From NCBI GenBank assembly GCA_903837345.1, contig CAILUG010000032.1:1-51471 (forward strand): a stretch of DNA of 51,471 bases, written 5' to 3'. Below, one piece after another: positions 30,685-37,745 of the stretch. Position 1 is the first letter of the stretch. Every line of letters starts with the position of its first letter. The DNA comes from an uncultured Gammaproteobacteria bacterium (GTDB lineage: Bacteria; Pseudomonadota; Gammaproteobacteria; Pseudomonadales; Pseudohongiellaceae). Made by a program: the position numbers and the translations under genes. The notes below the pieces were generated by a model. The model had not been told where the DNA came from, ran no database searches, and saw nothing but the letters and a program-made list of their open reading frames with translations.

Positions 30685-31697
30685 AAGCCTGGCTGGTTCT
30701 GCACTGGCGGCGGGCAGGCCTGTTTGCGGCTTTGCTGCTGGTCATGGCATTGGTTGGGCGCTACTGGTTGTTCCTGCAGCATCTCAAGGCGCCGTTGCTG
30801 CTGCAGAATCCCTACGTGCTCAATGTCGAAAATGGCAGCAATTTCACCCGTATTCTGCGGCAGCTGCAGAAAGACGCGATCATCGACAATGATGACCTGC
30901 TCTACTATGTGCGATACAACCATCTTGCCAGCCAGATCAAGGCCGGCGAGTATGAGCTGGTGGCCGGCATGACAGCGCTGGGTCTGGTGCAGCTGCTGCA
31001 GGAAGGCAGAGTCATTGAATACCAGGTGCGTATCGGGGAAGGCTGGACGCTGCGGGAAGCAATCGAAGCACTTCACCTGCAGCCGGCGCTGAAACCCTTG
31101 CTCAATGCGGACGATGCGCAGGCACTGCAAACAGCATTCGGCACTGACCACTATCCTGAAGGCATGGTATTTCCGGAAACCTATAACTTTGTTCGCAATA
31201 CCACTGATCTGGAAATCCTGCTGAGAGCCAAAGCACTGATGGATCGCATGCTGCAAGCAGCGTGGGTCGAGCGGGACGAGGGTTTGCCGTATCAAAGGCC
31301 CTCTGAAGTGCTGATCATGGCCTCCATCATCGAAAAGGAAACCGGCCTGACTGTGGAACAACCCCAAATCAGTGGTGTGTTTGTCCGCCGCTTGCAACAG
31401 CATATGAAACTGCAGACAGATCCGACTGTCATTTATGGAGTTGGTCCTGCGTTCGATGGCAATCTCACGCGCTTGCAGCTGCAGACCGATACCCCCTACA
31501 ACACCTACACTCGCGACGGCTTGCCGCCCACACCCATTGCGTTGCCCTCACGCAACGCCATCCTTGCCAGCGTGCATCCTGCAGCAGGTACTGCACTTTA
31601 TTTTGTGGCAAAAGGCGACGGTACCCACTATTTTTCAGCTACGCTTGCAGAGCACAATGCGGCAGTTCGGCAATACCAGCTCGGAATAAAACCATGA
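30681..31697 (+). CDS. mltG: Endolytic murein transglycosylase MltG
   Basis: Inner-membrane-anchored enzyme (YceG) that cuts nascent glycan strands and sets their length. It has 338 residues, one N-terminal membrane helix (residues about 12-31), a LysM-like region and the YceG domain with the catalytic Glu in MASIIEKETG. VFVRRLQQHMKLQTDPTVIYG and YNTYTRDGLPPTPI are hallmark segments. It overlaps both neighbours by ATGA. Confidence 0.95.
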   Translation: MKAWLVLHWRRAGLFAALLLVMALVGRYWLFLQHLKAPLLLQNPYVLNVENGSNFTRILRQLQKDAIIDNDDLLYYVRYNHLASQIKAGEYELVAGMTALGLVQLLQEGRVIEYQVRIGEGWTLREAIEALHLQPALKPLLNADDAQALQTAFGTDHYPEGMVFPETYNFVRNTTDLEILLRAKALMDRMLQAAWVERDEGLPYQRPSEVLIMASIIEKETGLTVEQPQISGVFVRRLQQHMKLQTDPTVIYGVGPAFDGNLTRLQLQTDTPYNTYTRDGLPPTPIALPSRNAILASVHPAAGTALYFVAKGDGTHYFSATLAEHNAAVRQYQLGIKP

Positions 31698-32362
31698 GTG
31701 AAAACAGGCAACCAGGCAGAGGCAGGTTCATTGCCATTGAGGGCGTAGATGGCGCCGGCAAAGGCGTGCAGAGCCGGCTGCTGCGGGATGCGTTGCTAAG
31801 TTGCAAGGTGCCGGTGCTGCTGACCCGTGAGCCTGGAGGTTCGCCGGGAGCAGAGGAGATACGGGCGCTGCTGGTCAGCGGTGCTACCGACAAATGGGAC
31901 AGTATGACTGAACTGCTGTTGGTCTATGCGGCGCGTCGCAGCCATTTGCAGCAAACGATATTGCCGGCGCTGGCGCAAGGGACCTGGGTGATATCGGATC
32001 GTTTTGCAGATTCTTCACGGGCGTTCCAGGGAATTGCCGGCGGTCTCGGTCTGGATGTGGTGGAAAAGATCCACCAGGAAGTGGTGGGAAACAACAATCC
32101 GGATCTGGTACTGGTGCTGGATCTGGATCCCCGCCTGTCGCTGGACCGGGCCAAAGCGCGAGGAACCGGCGAAGACCGTTTCGAGAAAAAAGGCGAAGCC
32201 TATCAACGCAAAGTGCGCGATGGATTCCGCATGCTGGCGCAACGCTCGCCACAAACGCATCGGCTGATTGATGCCAGTGCAAGTGTAGAAGCAGTTGCAC
32301 TTGCCATCCGGCAACAGGTGGCGGCGGCGTTGCAATTGTCCGCACTGGTTTCGGTGGAGTAG
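31694..32362 (+). CDS. tmk: Thymidylate kinase with variant P-loop
   Basis: Phosphorylates dTMP to dTDP. It has 222 residues. TREPGGSPGAEEIR, the DRF motif in ISDRFADSSRAFQG and LVLDLDP fit the family, as does position between mltG and holB. The Walker A loop reads GVDGAGKGVQ (residues 17-26): the Ser/Thr normally following the lysine is Gly, and the next position, Thr in adenylate-kinase-type GKGT loops, is Val. I checked the codons (AAA GGC GTG CAG) and see no frameshift. Confidence 0.93.
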   Translation: MSENRQPGRGRFIAIEGVDGAGKGVQSRLLRDALLSCKVPVLLTREPGGSPGAEEIRALLVSGATDKWDSMTELLLVYAARRSHLQQTILPALAQGTWVISDRFADSSRAFQGIAGGLGLDVVEKIHQEVVGNNNPDLVLVLDLDPRLSLDRAKARGTGEDRFEKKGEAYQRKVRDGFRMLAQRSPQTHRLIDASASVEAVALAIRQQVAAALQLSALVSVE

Positions 32363-32365
32363 GCC

Positions 32366-33385
32366 ATGTCGGAATCATTGATCCAGACCAGTCTCTTGCC
32401 ATGGCAACAAACACAGTTCCAGCGCTTGCAGGTGCTGCAGAGCAATAACCGTCTGGCGCATGCATGGCTGCTGGCCGGCAAGCCTGGCATTGGCAAGCTG
32501 GCGTTTGCCCAGCACTTTGCGCGGCAGCTGTTGTGCCGCAAGGCCACCAGTCACGGCCCGTGTGGAACTTGCCAGGATTGTCATTTGTTTGCCGCCGGCA
32601 CTCATCCCGATCTGCAATTGCTGCAGCCAGAAACGCGCCAGTTGAAGATAGAGCTGATCCGTGAAGCGATAGCGTTTGCGCAAAACACCTCCCAGCGCGG
32701 TGGTGCCAAGGTCATCATCATCAATCCGGCGGAATCGATGAACATCAATGCTGCCAATGCACTGCTCAAAATTCTGGAAGAGCCACCCGCACAAACCTTC
32801 CTGTTGCTGGTAAGTGAACAGCCCGGGTTGCTGTTGCTAACCTTGCGCAGTCGTTGTCAGCGGCTGGATTTTCCGTCACCTCCGGCTGCCCAGGCACTGG
32901 CCTGGCTGCAACAGCAGCCGGATGCAGACACGAGCGCCGTTTTCCATCTGCAATTGGCGCAGGGAGCTCCTTTGCGCGCGCTCGCCCTGATGCGGGCAGG
33001 AACCGAACAGGCATTCGGAGCCTTGATCCAGAATCTCGAAGCGCTGGCCAATGGGGAGACTACGCCGGTGCAGGCAGCAAAAAAGTGCGAGGAAACCGGA
33101 ATTGCCGCCTGCATCGACTACCAGTTGCTGGGTGTATCCGGTTTGCTGGCGGTGTTGCAAGGAGGTGTCGAGTTGCCGGTTGCTGCGCTGACCCCCTTGT
33201 TGGCCCGGTGTAATCAGGTGGCAGGAACCGGTATGATCCGTCGCCTGCACGATTATTATCAGAGTCTGGTCAAGGCCAGAAAAACTGCAATGGCCACCAA
33301 TAACGCCAACCCCTTGTTGATGCTTGAGGCCCTGTTCTCGGAATGGAGTCGTGTGACAGCATTCAACAGGGCCAGATCCAGCTGA
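32366..33385 (+). CDS. holB: DNA polymerase III subunit delta'
   Basis: Clamp-loader stator subunit. It has 339 residues. The AAA+ fold has a degenerate P-loop (LAGKPGIGKLAFA), as expected for delta', a zinc module with four cysteines (LLC, then GPCGTCQDC), and NAANALLKILEEPPAQT with the sensor-like LRSRCQRLDF. It is followed by the broken pilZ gene; no second clamp-loader gene is fused to it. Confidence 0.92.
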   Translation: MSESLIQTSLLPWQQTQFQRLQVLQSNNRLAHAWLLAGKPGIGKLAFAQHFARQLLCRKATSHGPCGTCQDCHLFAAGTHPDLQLLQPETRQLKIELIREAIAFAQNTSQRGGAKVIIINPAESMNINAANALLKILEEPPAQTFLLLVSEQPGLLLLTLRSRCQRLDFPSPPAAQALAWLQQQPDADTSAVFHLQLAQGAPLRALALMRAGTEQAFGALIQNLEALANGETTPVQAAKKCEETGIAACIDYQLLGVSGLLAVLQGGVELPVAALTPLLARCNQVAGTGMIRRLHDYYQSLVKARKTAMATNNANPLLMLEALFSEWSRVTAFNRARSS

Positions 33386-33396
33386 AGCAACAGGAT

Positions 33397-33755
33397 ATGG
33401 AACCCAACACACCTGCCGCCGGCAGCAAACACGGAATATTGTCGATCAGCATCAAGGATCTGGCCGTGCTGTATTCGGCCTATATGCCGTTCATTGAAAA
33501 CGGGGGGCTGTTCATCCCCAGTCGCAAACCCTACGAAATCGGTGACGAAGTTTTCATTCTGCTCGGACTGATGAGGAGGTGGAGCGTATCCCGCTGGCTT
33601 GCACCGTGGTATGGCTGACACCACAGGGAGCCCAGGGTGGCAGAGCCCAGGGCATCGGGGTCAAATTCAATGACAAGGACAATCCCGCCAAACCCCAAAT
33701 CGAAAAGTACCTGACCGGCATGCTCAACAGCGACCGGCTCAGTCATACGCTTTGA
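33397..33755 (+). pseudogene. pilZ: Type IV pilus protein PilZ, frameshifted
   Basis: The first frame (ATG 33397) encodes KHGILSISIKDLAVLYSAYM, then PFIENGGLFIPSRKPYEIGD and EVFILLGLM, and then runs into unrelated residues and a TGA at 33616-33618. The -1 frame from 33573 continues EEVERIPLACTVVWLTPQGA, then GGRAQGIGVKFND and EKYLTGMLNSDRLSHTL, ending with TGA at 33753-33755. Together they match P. aeruginosa PilZ end to end (LM-DEPEKIP versus LM-EEVERIP), so one base, probably a G in ATGGAGGAG, is missing. It could be a true mutation, a sequencing error or, less likely, recoding. The holB-pilZ order is normal; tatD, which usually follows, is absent. Confidence 0.88.
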
Positions 33756-33796
33756 TTCGCGCCTGATACCAGTATTTCCAGTACCCGGAGTTCTTC

Positions 33797-34945
33797 ATGA
33801 AACTTTCTGATTGCCATAACTTCCAGCATTTCCGCCAACTGGCCAAGGAACGCTTGCCGTCGCCGATCTTTCATTACATTGATGGCGCTGCCGATGACGA
33901 GCTCACCTATCGCCGCAACACTGCCGCCTATGATGACGTGGATCTGGTTCCCAATGTTCTGGCCGGTGTTGAAAACATCGACATGTCGGTGACCTTGTTT
34001 GGCAAAAAACTGGCGATGCCGCTCTATTGTGCGCCTACTGCGCTGCAACGCCTGTTTCATCACGATGGTGAAAGGGCGGTAGCGAAAGCGGCGCAGAAAT
34101 TCGGCACCATGTTCGGCGTGTCGGCACTCGGCACTGTCAGCGTCGAAGAAATCGGCGCCATGATCGATACACCCAAAATGTTCCAGTTCTATTTCCACAA
34201 GGATCGCGGTTTGAACGACAGCATGATTGACCGCGCCAAAGCCGCCAAATTCGATGTGATGGCGCTGACTGTGGATACCATCACCGGCGGCAACCGGGAG
34301 CGTGATTTGCGCACCGGCTTTACATCACCGCCAAGACTCACACTTTCCAGCTTGCTGAGTTTTGCGACACGCCCGGAATGGACCATCAATTATCTGACAC
34401 ATCCCAGGTTCGATTTGCCACACCTCAGCACCCACGTGAAGGAAGGTTCCAACGTGGCGATGTCGATCGGCAGTTATTTCTCGACGATGCTCGACCAGTC
34501 GATGAACTGGAAAGATGCAGAAAACATTCGCGCACGCTGGGGCGGACATTTTGCGCTCAAAGGCGTGATGAGTGTGGCTGATGCCAAACGTGCCGTTGAC
34601 ATCGGCTGCACCGGCATCATGGTGTCCAACCATGGCGGACGTCAGCTCGATGGCGGACGCAGTTCATTCGATCAACTGGCGGAAATAGTGGATGCTGTTG
34701 GTGACAAGCTCGACGTGGTCTGTGAAGGCGGCATACAACGCGGAACCCATGTACTGAAAGCACTGTCGCTGGGCGCCAAGGCCTGTTCCGGTGGCCGCAT
34801 GTATTTGTACGCACTTGCCGCCGCTGGCCAGCCGGGTGTGGAACGCGCGCTCGGCCAGTACCGCATCGAAATCGAACGTGCGATGAAACTGATGGGAGTA
34901 AAGTCAGTCAGCGAACTCAATCGTGGCAACCTGCGGTTCCGTTAG
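33797..34945 (+). CDS. FMN-dependent alpha-hydroxy-acid dehydrogenase (LldD/mandelate dehydrogenase family)
   Basis: Oxidises an L-2-hydroxy acid to the 2-oxo acid with FMN; the substrate cannot be told. It has 382 residues forming a TIM barrel. FHYIDGAADDE, the QFYFHKDRG strand, LTVDT, FALKGVMSVADA (flavin-contact Lys) and SNHGGRQLDGG with catalytic H279 and its Arg are present. The phosphate-binding DGG of the family reads EGG (E310). No signal peptide or cytochrome domain is seen. It is transcribed away from the pilZ remnant and ends at a bidirectional terminator facing the hydratase-lyase gene. Confidence 0.88.
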   Translation: MKLSDCHNFQHFRQLAKERLPSPIFHYIDGAADDELTYRRNTAAYDDVDLVPNVLAGVENIDMSVTLFGKKLAMPLYCAPTALQRLFHHDGERAVAKAAQKFGTMFGVSALGTVSVEEIGAMIDTPKMFQFYFHKDRGLNDSMIDRAKAAKFDVMALTVDTITGGNRERDLRTGFTSPPRLTLSSLLSFATRPEWTINYLTHPRFDLPHLSTHVKEGSNVAMSIGSYFSTMLDQSMNWKDAENIRARWGGHFALKGVMSVADAKRAVDIGCTGIMVSNHGGRQLDGGRSSFDQLAEIVDAVGDKLDVVCEGGIQRGTHVLKALSLGAKACSGGRMYLYALAAAGQPGVERALGQYRIEIERAMKLMGVKSVSELNRGNLRFR

Positions 34946-34972
34946 GCGCCCGGTTGCAGGCTGGCCACAAAC

Positions 34973-35001
34973 AAAAAAGCCGGGTTCAACCCGGCTTTTT
35001 T
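34973..35001. terminator. Bidirectional intrinsic terminator
   Basis: Six A residues, GCCGGGT, loop TCA, ACCCGGC, six T residues. The symmetric A/T flanks let it stop both the plus-strand dehydrogenase and the minus-strand hydratase-lyase that converge here. Confidence 0.92.
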
Positions 35002-35015
35002 ACAAGTACATTTGC

Positions 35016-35900
35016 CTACTTTCCGGATTTTTTCGGGCTGGCTGCTTTCTTGCTGCCTTTGCCGTCATCTTTCTTGTAGGTATCCAGGCCAGGCTTGAGT
35101 TTCTTGTCGTCAAGGAAGGCTTTCATGGCGCCGTGGCGGAACTCGCCGCCACTGCGATGCTGTGAGCCATCGGACTTGGCATAGATATAGTCATTGGCAG
35201 TTTCCCAATCCATGTAACGGACGCGCTTGAATACTTCCTTGGCAGCCCGCAATACAACCGGGTCTTTGCCCATCAGCACCTTGGCCAGTTCACGTACGCG
35301 CTTCCCAAGCTGTTTGGCGGGAACTGATTCATTGACCAGGCCCATCGCTGCCGCTTTTTTGCCGTCGAAAGTTTCACCGGTCATGATGTAATAGAGAGCA
35401 TTGCGCTGGCCCATGGTGTCGGCCACGCTTTTGGTGACGTTGCCGCCGGGCAGAATACCCCAGTTGATTTCCGACAGCCCGAAAGTGGCATCGTCCGATG
35501 CAATTGCGAGGTCGCAGGAAGTGAGCGGTGTGAAGGCCCCGCCGAATACCCAGCCATTCACCATTGCAATGGTGGGTTTGGCATGGTTGCGCAACTTGAT
35601 CTGTTGCCAGGCAGCGGCTTCTTCACGAATGCGCATCTTGAATGCATCGCTTTCATTGTCGGTTTCGCGGAAATATTCCTTGAGGTCCATGCCGGCTGAC
35701 CAGGCAGCGCCGCGACCGGTGAGTACGACTACCTTGCAGCGGTCATCCAGCTCGAGCGCATGCAGTGTTGCAAACATTTCCCGGTTGAGAGTGGGACTCA
35801 TGCAGTTTTTCTTGTCGGGCCGGTTGAAATAGACAAACGCGATGTCGTCACTGAATTCAACATCAACTGTATTGCCCCAGGGTTGTTTGGTCGAGCTCAT
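35016..35900 (-). CDS. ech: p-Hydroxycinnamoyl-CoA hydratase/lyase (feruloyl-CoA hydratase, vanillin synthase)
   Basis: Crotonase-fold enzyme that hydrates feruloyl- or coumaroyl-CoA and cleaves it to vanillin or 4-hydroxybenzaldehyde plus acetyl-CoA. It has 294 residues. KNCMSPTLNREM, SAGMDLKEYFRE, KPTIAMVNGWVFGG, FGLSEINWGI and YYIMTG match the Pseudomonas enzyme nearly position for position with an offset of one. Key residues Y76, E144 and Y240 are kept, but the residue equal to Ser123 is Thr124 (GGAFTPL). The last 18 residues are a Lys/Ser/Gly tail (KGSKKAASPKKSGK) not found in the Pseudomonas protein. No feruloyl-CoA synthetase or vanillin dehydrogenase gene is in the window. Confidence 0.9.
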   Translation of the reverse strand: MSSTKQPWGNTVDVEFSDDIAFVYFNRPDKKNCMSPTLNREMFATLHALELDDRCKVVVLTGRGAAWSAGMDLKEYFRETDNESDAFKMRIREEAAAWQQIKLRNHAKPTIAMVNGWVFGGAFTPLTSCDLAIASDDATFGLSEINWGILPGGNVTKSVADTMGQRNALYYIMTGETFDGKKAAAMGLVNESVPAKQLGKRVRELAKVLMGKDPVVLRAAKEVFKRVRYMDWETANDYIYAKSDGSQHRSGGEFRHGAMKAFLDDKKLKPGLDTYKKDDGKGSKKAASPKKSGK

Positions 35901-35966
35901 TTGTTACTACCTTCAATTATGAAAAAAAACAGTCTATGAAAAGAAATGGCAGGAGATAACCGGATA

Positions 35967-36347
35967 TCAATTCTTGAATTCACTGCCGTCATCAAGCTTG
36001 ATTGTGCGCAGGAAGAATTTGGTGGGATCTTCGCGCAAGGGCGAGCCTATCGCTATGATATGACTGCCTGGCGCAATCATTTCCGGACGCAATCCGTTGC
36101 GAACCAGCATGTTGGCCGGAGCGCCCTGGATGAATTCAACGAGTTTTTCCTTGCCATTCTGGTCTTTGACTTTCAGCGTGAGGGCAATATGGGGATTGCG
36201 AAACTTCACTGAATCCACCGTCCCATCGAAAGGGGTCTGGATGTCGAAGTCAAACACGGCAAAAGAATGATGGGCAAACGCCATCGGTGCAGGCACGGCC
36301 ATTGCGAGCAAGCAGGCAAAAGCCATCGTTGTAAGCTTTGTTTTCAT
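35967..36347 (-). CDS. Periplasmic DUF6152 family protein
   Basis: A 126-residue protein with a signal peptide cut after AMAFA-like residues (residue 25), leaving an HHSFAVFDFD start. That His-His-Ser-Phe opening, FRNPHIALTLKV and the LRPEMIAPGSHI segment fit DUF6152, a small secreted beta-rich family of unknown function often encoded near aromatic or steroid catabolism genes. It lies 66 bases upstream of and in the same direction as the hydratase-lyase, so the two could be co-transcribed. Its leader holds a G9 tract (on its own strand). Confidence 0.8.
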   Translation of the reverse strand: MKTKLTTMAFACLLAMAVPAPMAFAHHSFAVFDFDIQTPFDGTVDSVKFRNPHIALTLKVKDQNGKEKLVEFIQGAPANMLVRNGLRPEMIAPGSHIIAIGSPLREDPTKFFLRTIKLDDGSEFKN

Positions 36348-36356
36348 CAGTCAGAT

Positions 36357-36365
36357 CCCCCCCCC
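36357..36365. repeat. C9/G9 homopolymer in the leader of the DUF6152 gene
   Basis: Nine C residues on the plus strand, so the minus-strand transcript carries G9 ten bases before the ATG, where a Shine-Dalgarno would lie. Length changes here would alter the ribosome-site spacing. Confidence 0.8.
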
Positions 36366-36382
36366 GAATCCTTGTTTTGACA

Positions 36383-36391
36383 ACTATAGCA
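36383..36391 (-). promoter_or_regulatory. Predicted extended -10 promoter for the DUF6152 gene
   Basis: On the minus strand the sequence is TGC TATAGT, an extended -10 (TGn plus five of six consensus bases), with a weak TTTATG 17 bases upstream. It would start transcription near 36376 and place the G9 tract within a short leader. Confidence 0.4.
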
Positions 36392-36476
36392 TGGACCTTT
36401 TGGACCATAAACTTCTTTGGCAGTTCCATAAATTGTGCACTATGTTCCGGACAGGATAAGAATGCAGGGATTGCCC

Positions 36477-37715
36477 ATGTCCGCACCCCTTTTTCGCACA
36501 GCCGCCGTCGCCCACCAGGGCGAAAGACTGGCCGGTGCATTGTTGCTGAACCAGCCGGTTTCCGTACGTTTGGTTGTCTTGCTGATAATGGTGCTCACCA
36601 GCGCTGTATTGTTGTGGCTTGGCTGCAATTCCTATCAGCGCAAAGTGCCGGTGGCGGGAACGGTTGAGCCGGATTCCGTGGTGGTGGAGCTGGTGGTGCC
36701 ACAAGCGGGCACGATTGTGGAGCTGGCAGTCGGGCTGGATCAAAGCGTGGAAAAGGGACAGAAGCTGTTTGTAATCGAAACCGGCCGTACCCTGGAATCC
36801 GGGTTGACGCTTGAGGCCGGCTCACTGGAGACGCAGCGGCATCAACAGGCAGCCCTGCAACAGCAAATCCGGCTGGCACAGCAAAAGCTGCTGGCACTGG
36901 ATGCCAATTTCGGTCGCCGGATAGCGCTGGCAGCTTCGATTGCCAGCATGTGGGATGCGAGCAAACAGCACCAGCAACAACTGCTTGAGCTACGCCAGAG
37001 CCAGGCTGATCGTGGTTGGCAATTGCTGCAGCGAGGGGTGCAGGCTGCCAGCGACCAGGAAAACCTGCAGGCGCAATTGCTGCTGCAGCAACAATCTGTT
37101 GCCGACACCGCGATCCAGCTGCAGCATGCAAGTGCCGGCAAGACTGACCTTGAAATCGAGCGCGACAACCAGTTGATGCAGGCTCGCCAGGATCTGGCCC
37201 GGTTGCAGTCCGAAGCCGAACTGGACCATAGGCAGCTGTTGCAATTGCAGCTGGAGCACCGGCAGGTGGTGGTGGCTCCGGTCCCGGGCCTGGTAAGCAG
37301 CCTGCAACTGCGGCAAGGCATGTCAGTCAGAACCCAGCAACCTGCGCTCAGCTTGCTGCCTGCCACTGCCCGGTTGCAAGCAGAGTTGAAAGTGCCTTCT
37401 CAAGCTGTCGGTTTCCTGAGGGCGGGACAACGCGTCAGTCTGCGGCTGGATGCATTTCCCTACCAGAAATTCGGCGTGCAGCACGCCACGCTGGCCAGTA
37501 TGGCGCGCAGTACCGAATATTCTGATCGTGCCGGGCCCGAAGCTGCGATGCCCTATTACCGGCTGGTTGCCGAGCTCGACAAACAGACTGTGCAAGCCTA
37601 TGGCAGGGAAATGCCGCTGCGCCCCGGCATGCGGCTGGCCGCTGACATCAACGTGGACAGTCGTACTTTGCTGGAGTGGCTGTTGGAGCCGCTCTACAGC
37701 ATACGCGGGCATTGA
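36477..37715 (+). CDS. HlyD-family periplasmic adaptor of a peptide exporter
   Basis: Membrane-fusion protein that links an inner-membrane ABC exporter to an outer-membrane channel. Start 36477 gives 412 residues beginning MSAPLFRTAAVAHQGERL, as in CvaA/RaxA-type adaptors; ATG 36462, with AGGA upstream, is an alternative. It has one membrane helix (residues about 32-50), a split lipoyl/barrel-sandwich segment (VVPQAGTIVELAVGLDQSV and PVPGLVSSLQLRQGMSVR), and a long Q/L-rich coiled-coil hairpin (residues 115-260). It lies 30 bases before the C39-peptidase transporter gene, clearly a pair. Confidence 0.9.
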   Translation: MSAPLFRTAAVAHQGERLAGALLLNQPVSVRLVVLLIMVLTSAVLLWLGCNSYQRKVPVAGTVEPDSVVVELVVPQAGTIVELAVGLDQSVEKGQKLFVIETGRTLESGLTLEAGSLETQRHQQAALQQQIRLAQQKLLALDANFGRRIALAASIASMWDASKQHQQQLLELRQSQADRGWQLLQRGVQAASDQENLQAQLLLQQQSVADTAIQLQHASAGKTDLEIERDNQLMQARQDLARLQSEAELDHRQLLQLQLEHRQVVVAPVPGLVSSLQLRQGMSVRTQQPALSLLPATARLQAELKVPSQAVGFLRAGQRVSLRLDAFPYQKFGVQHATLASMARSTEYSDRAGPEAAMPYYRLVAELDKQTVQAYGREMPLRPGMRLAADINVDSRTLLEWLLEPLYSIRGH

Positions 37716-37745
37716 GCGTCCACAACCCGCCACGGAAGGTAGAAC

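Noticed and set aside
33571-33618. Programmed -1 frameshift as the sole explanation for pilZ
   Set aside because: No X-XXY-YYZ heptamer and no strong downstream structure; a one-base deletion is simpler.
36348-36476. Possible leader-peptide gene for the C39 exporter
   Set aside because: Both strands of this gap and of 39906-39967 were read; no short ORF with a GG or GA leader and ribosome site is present.
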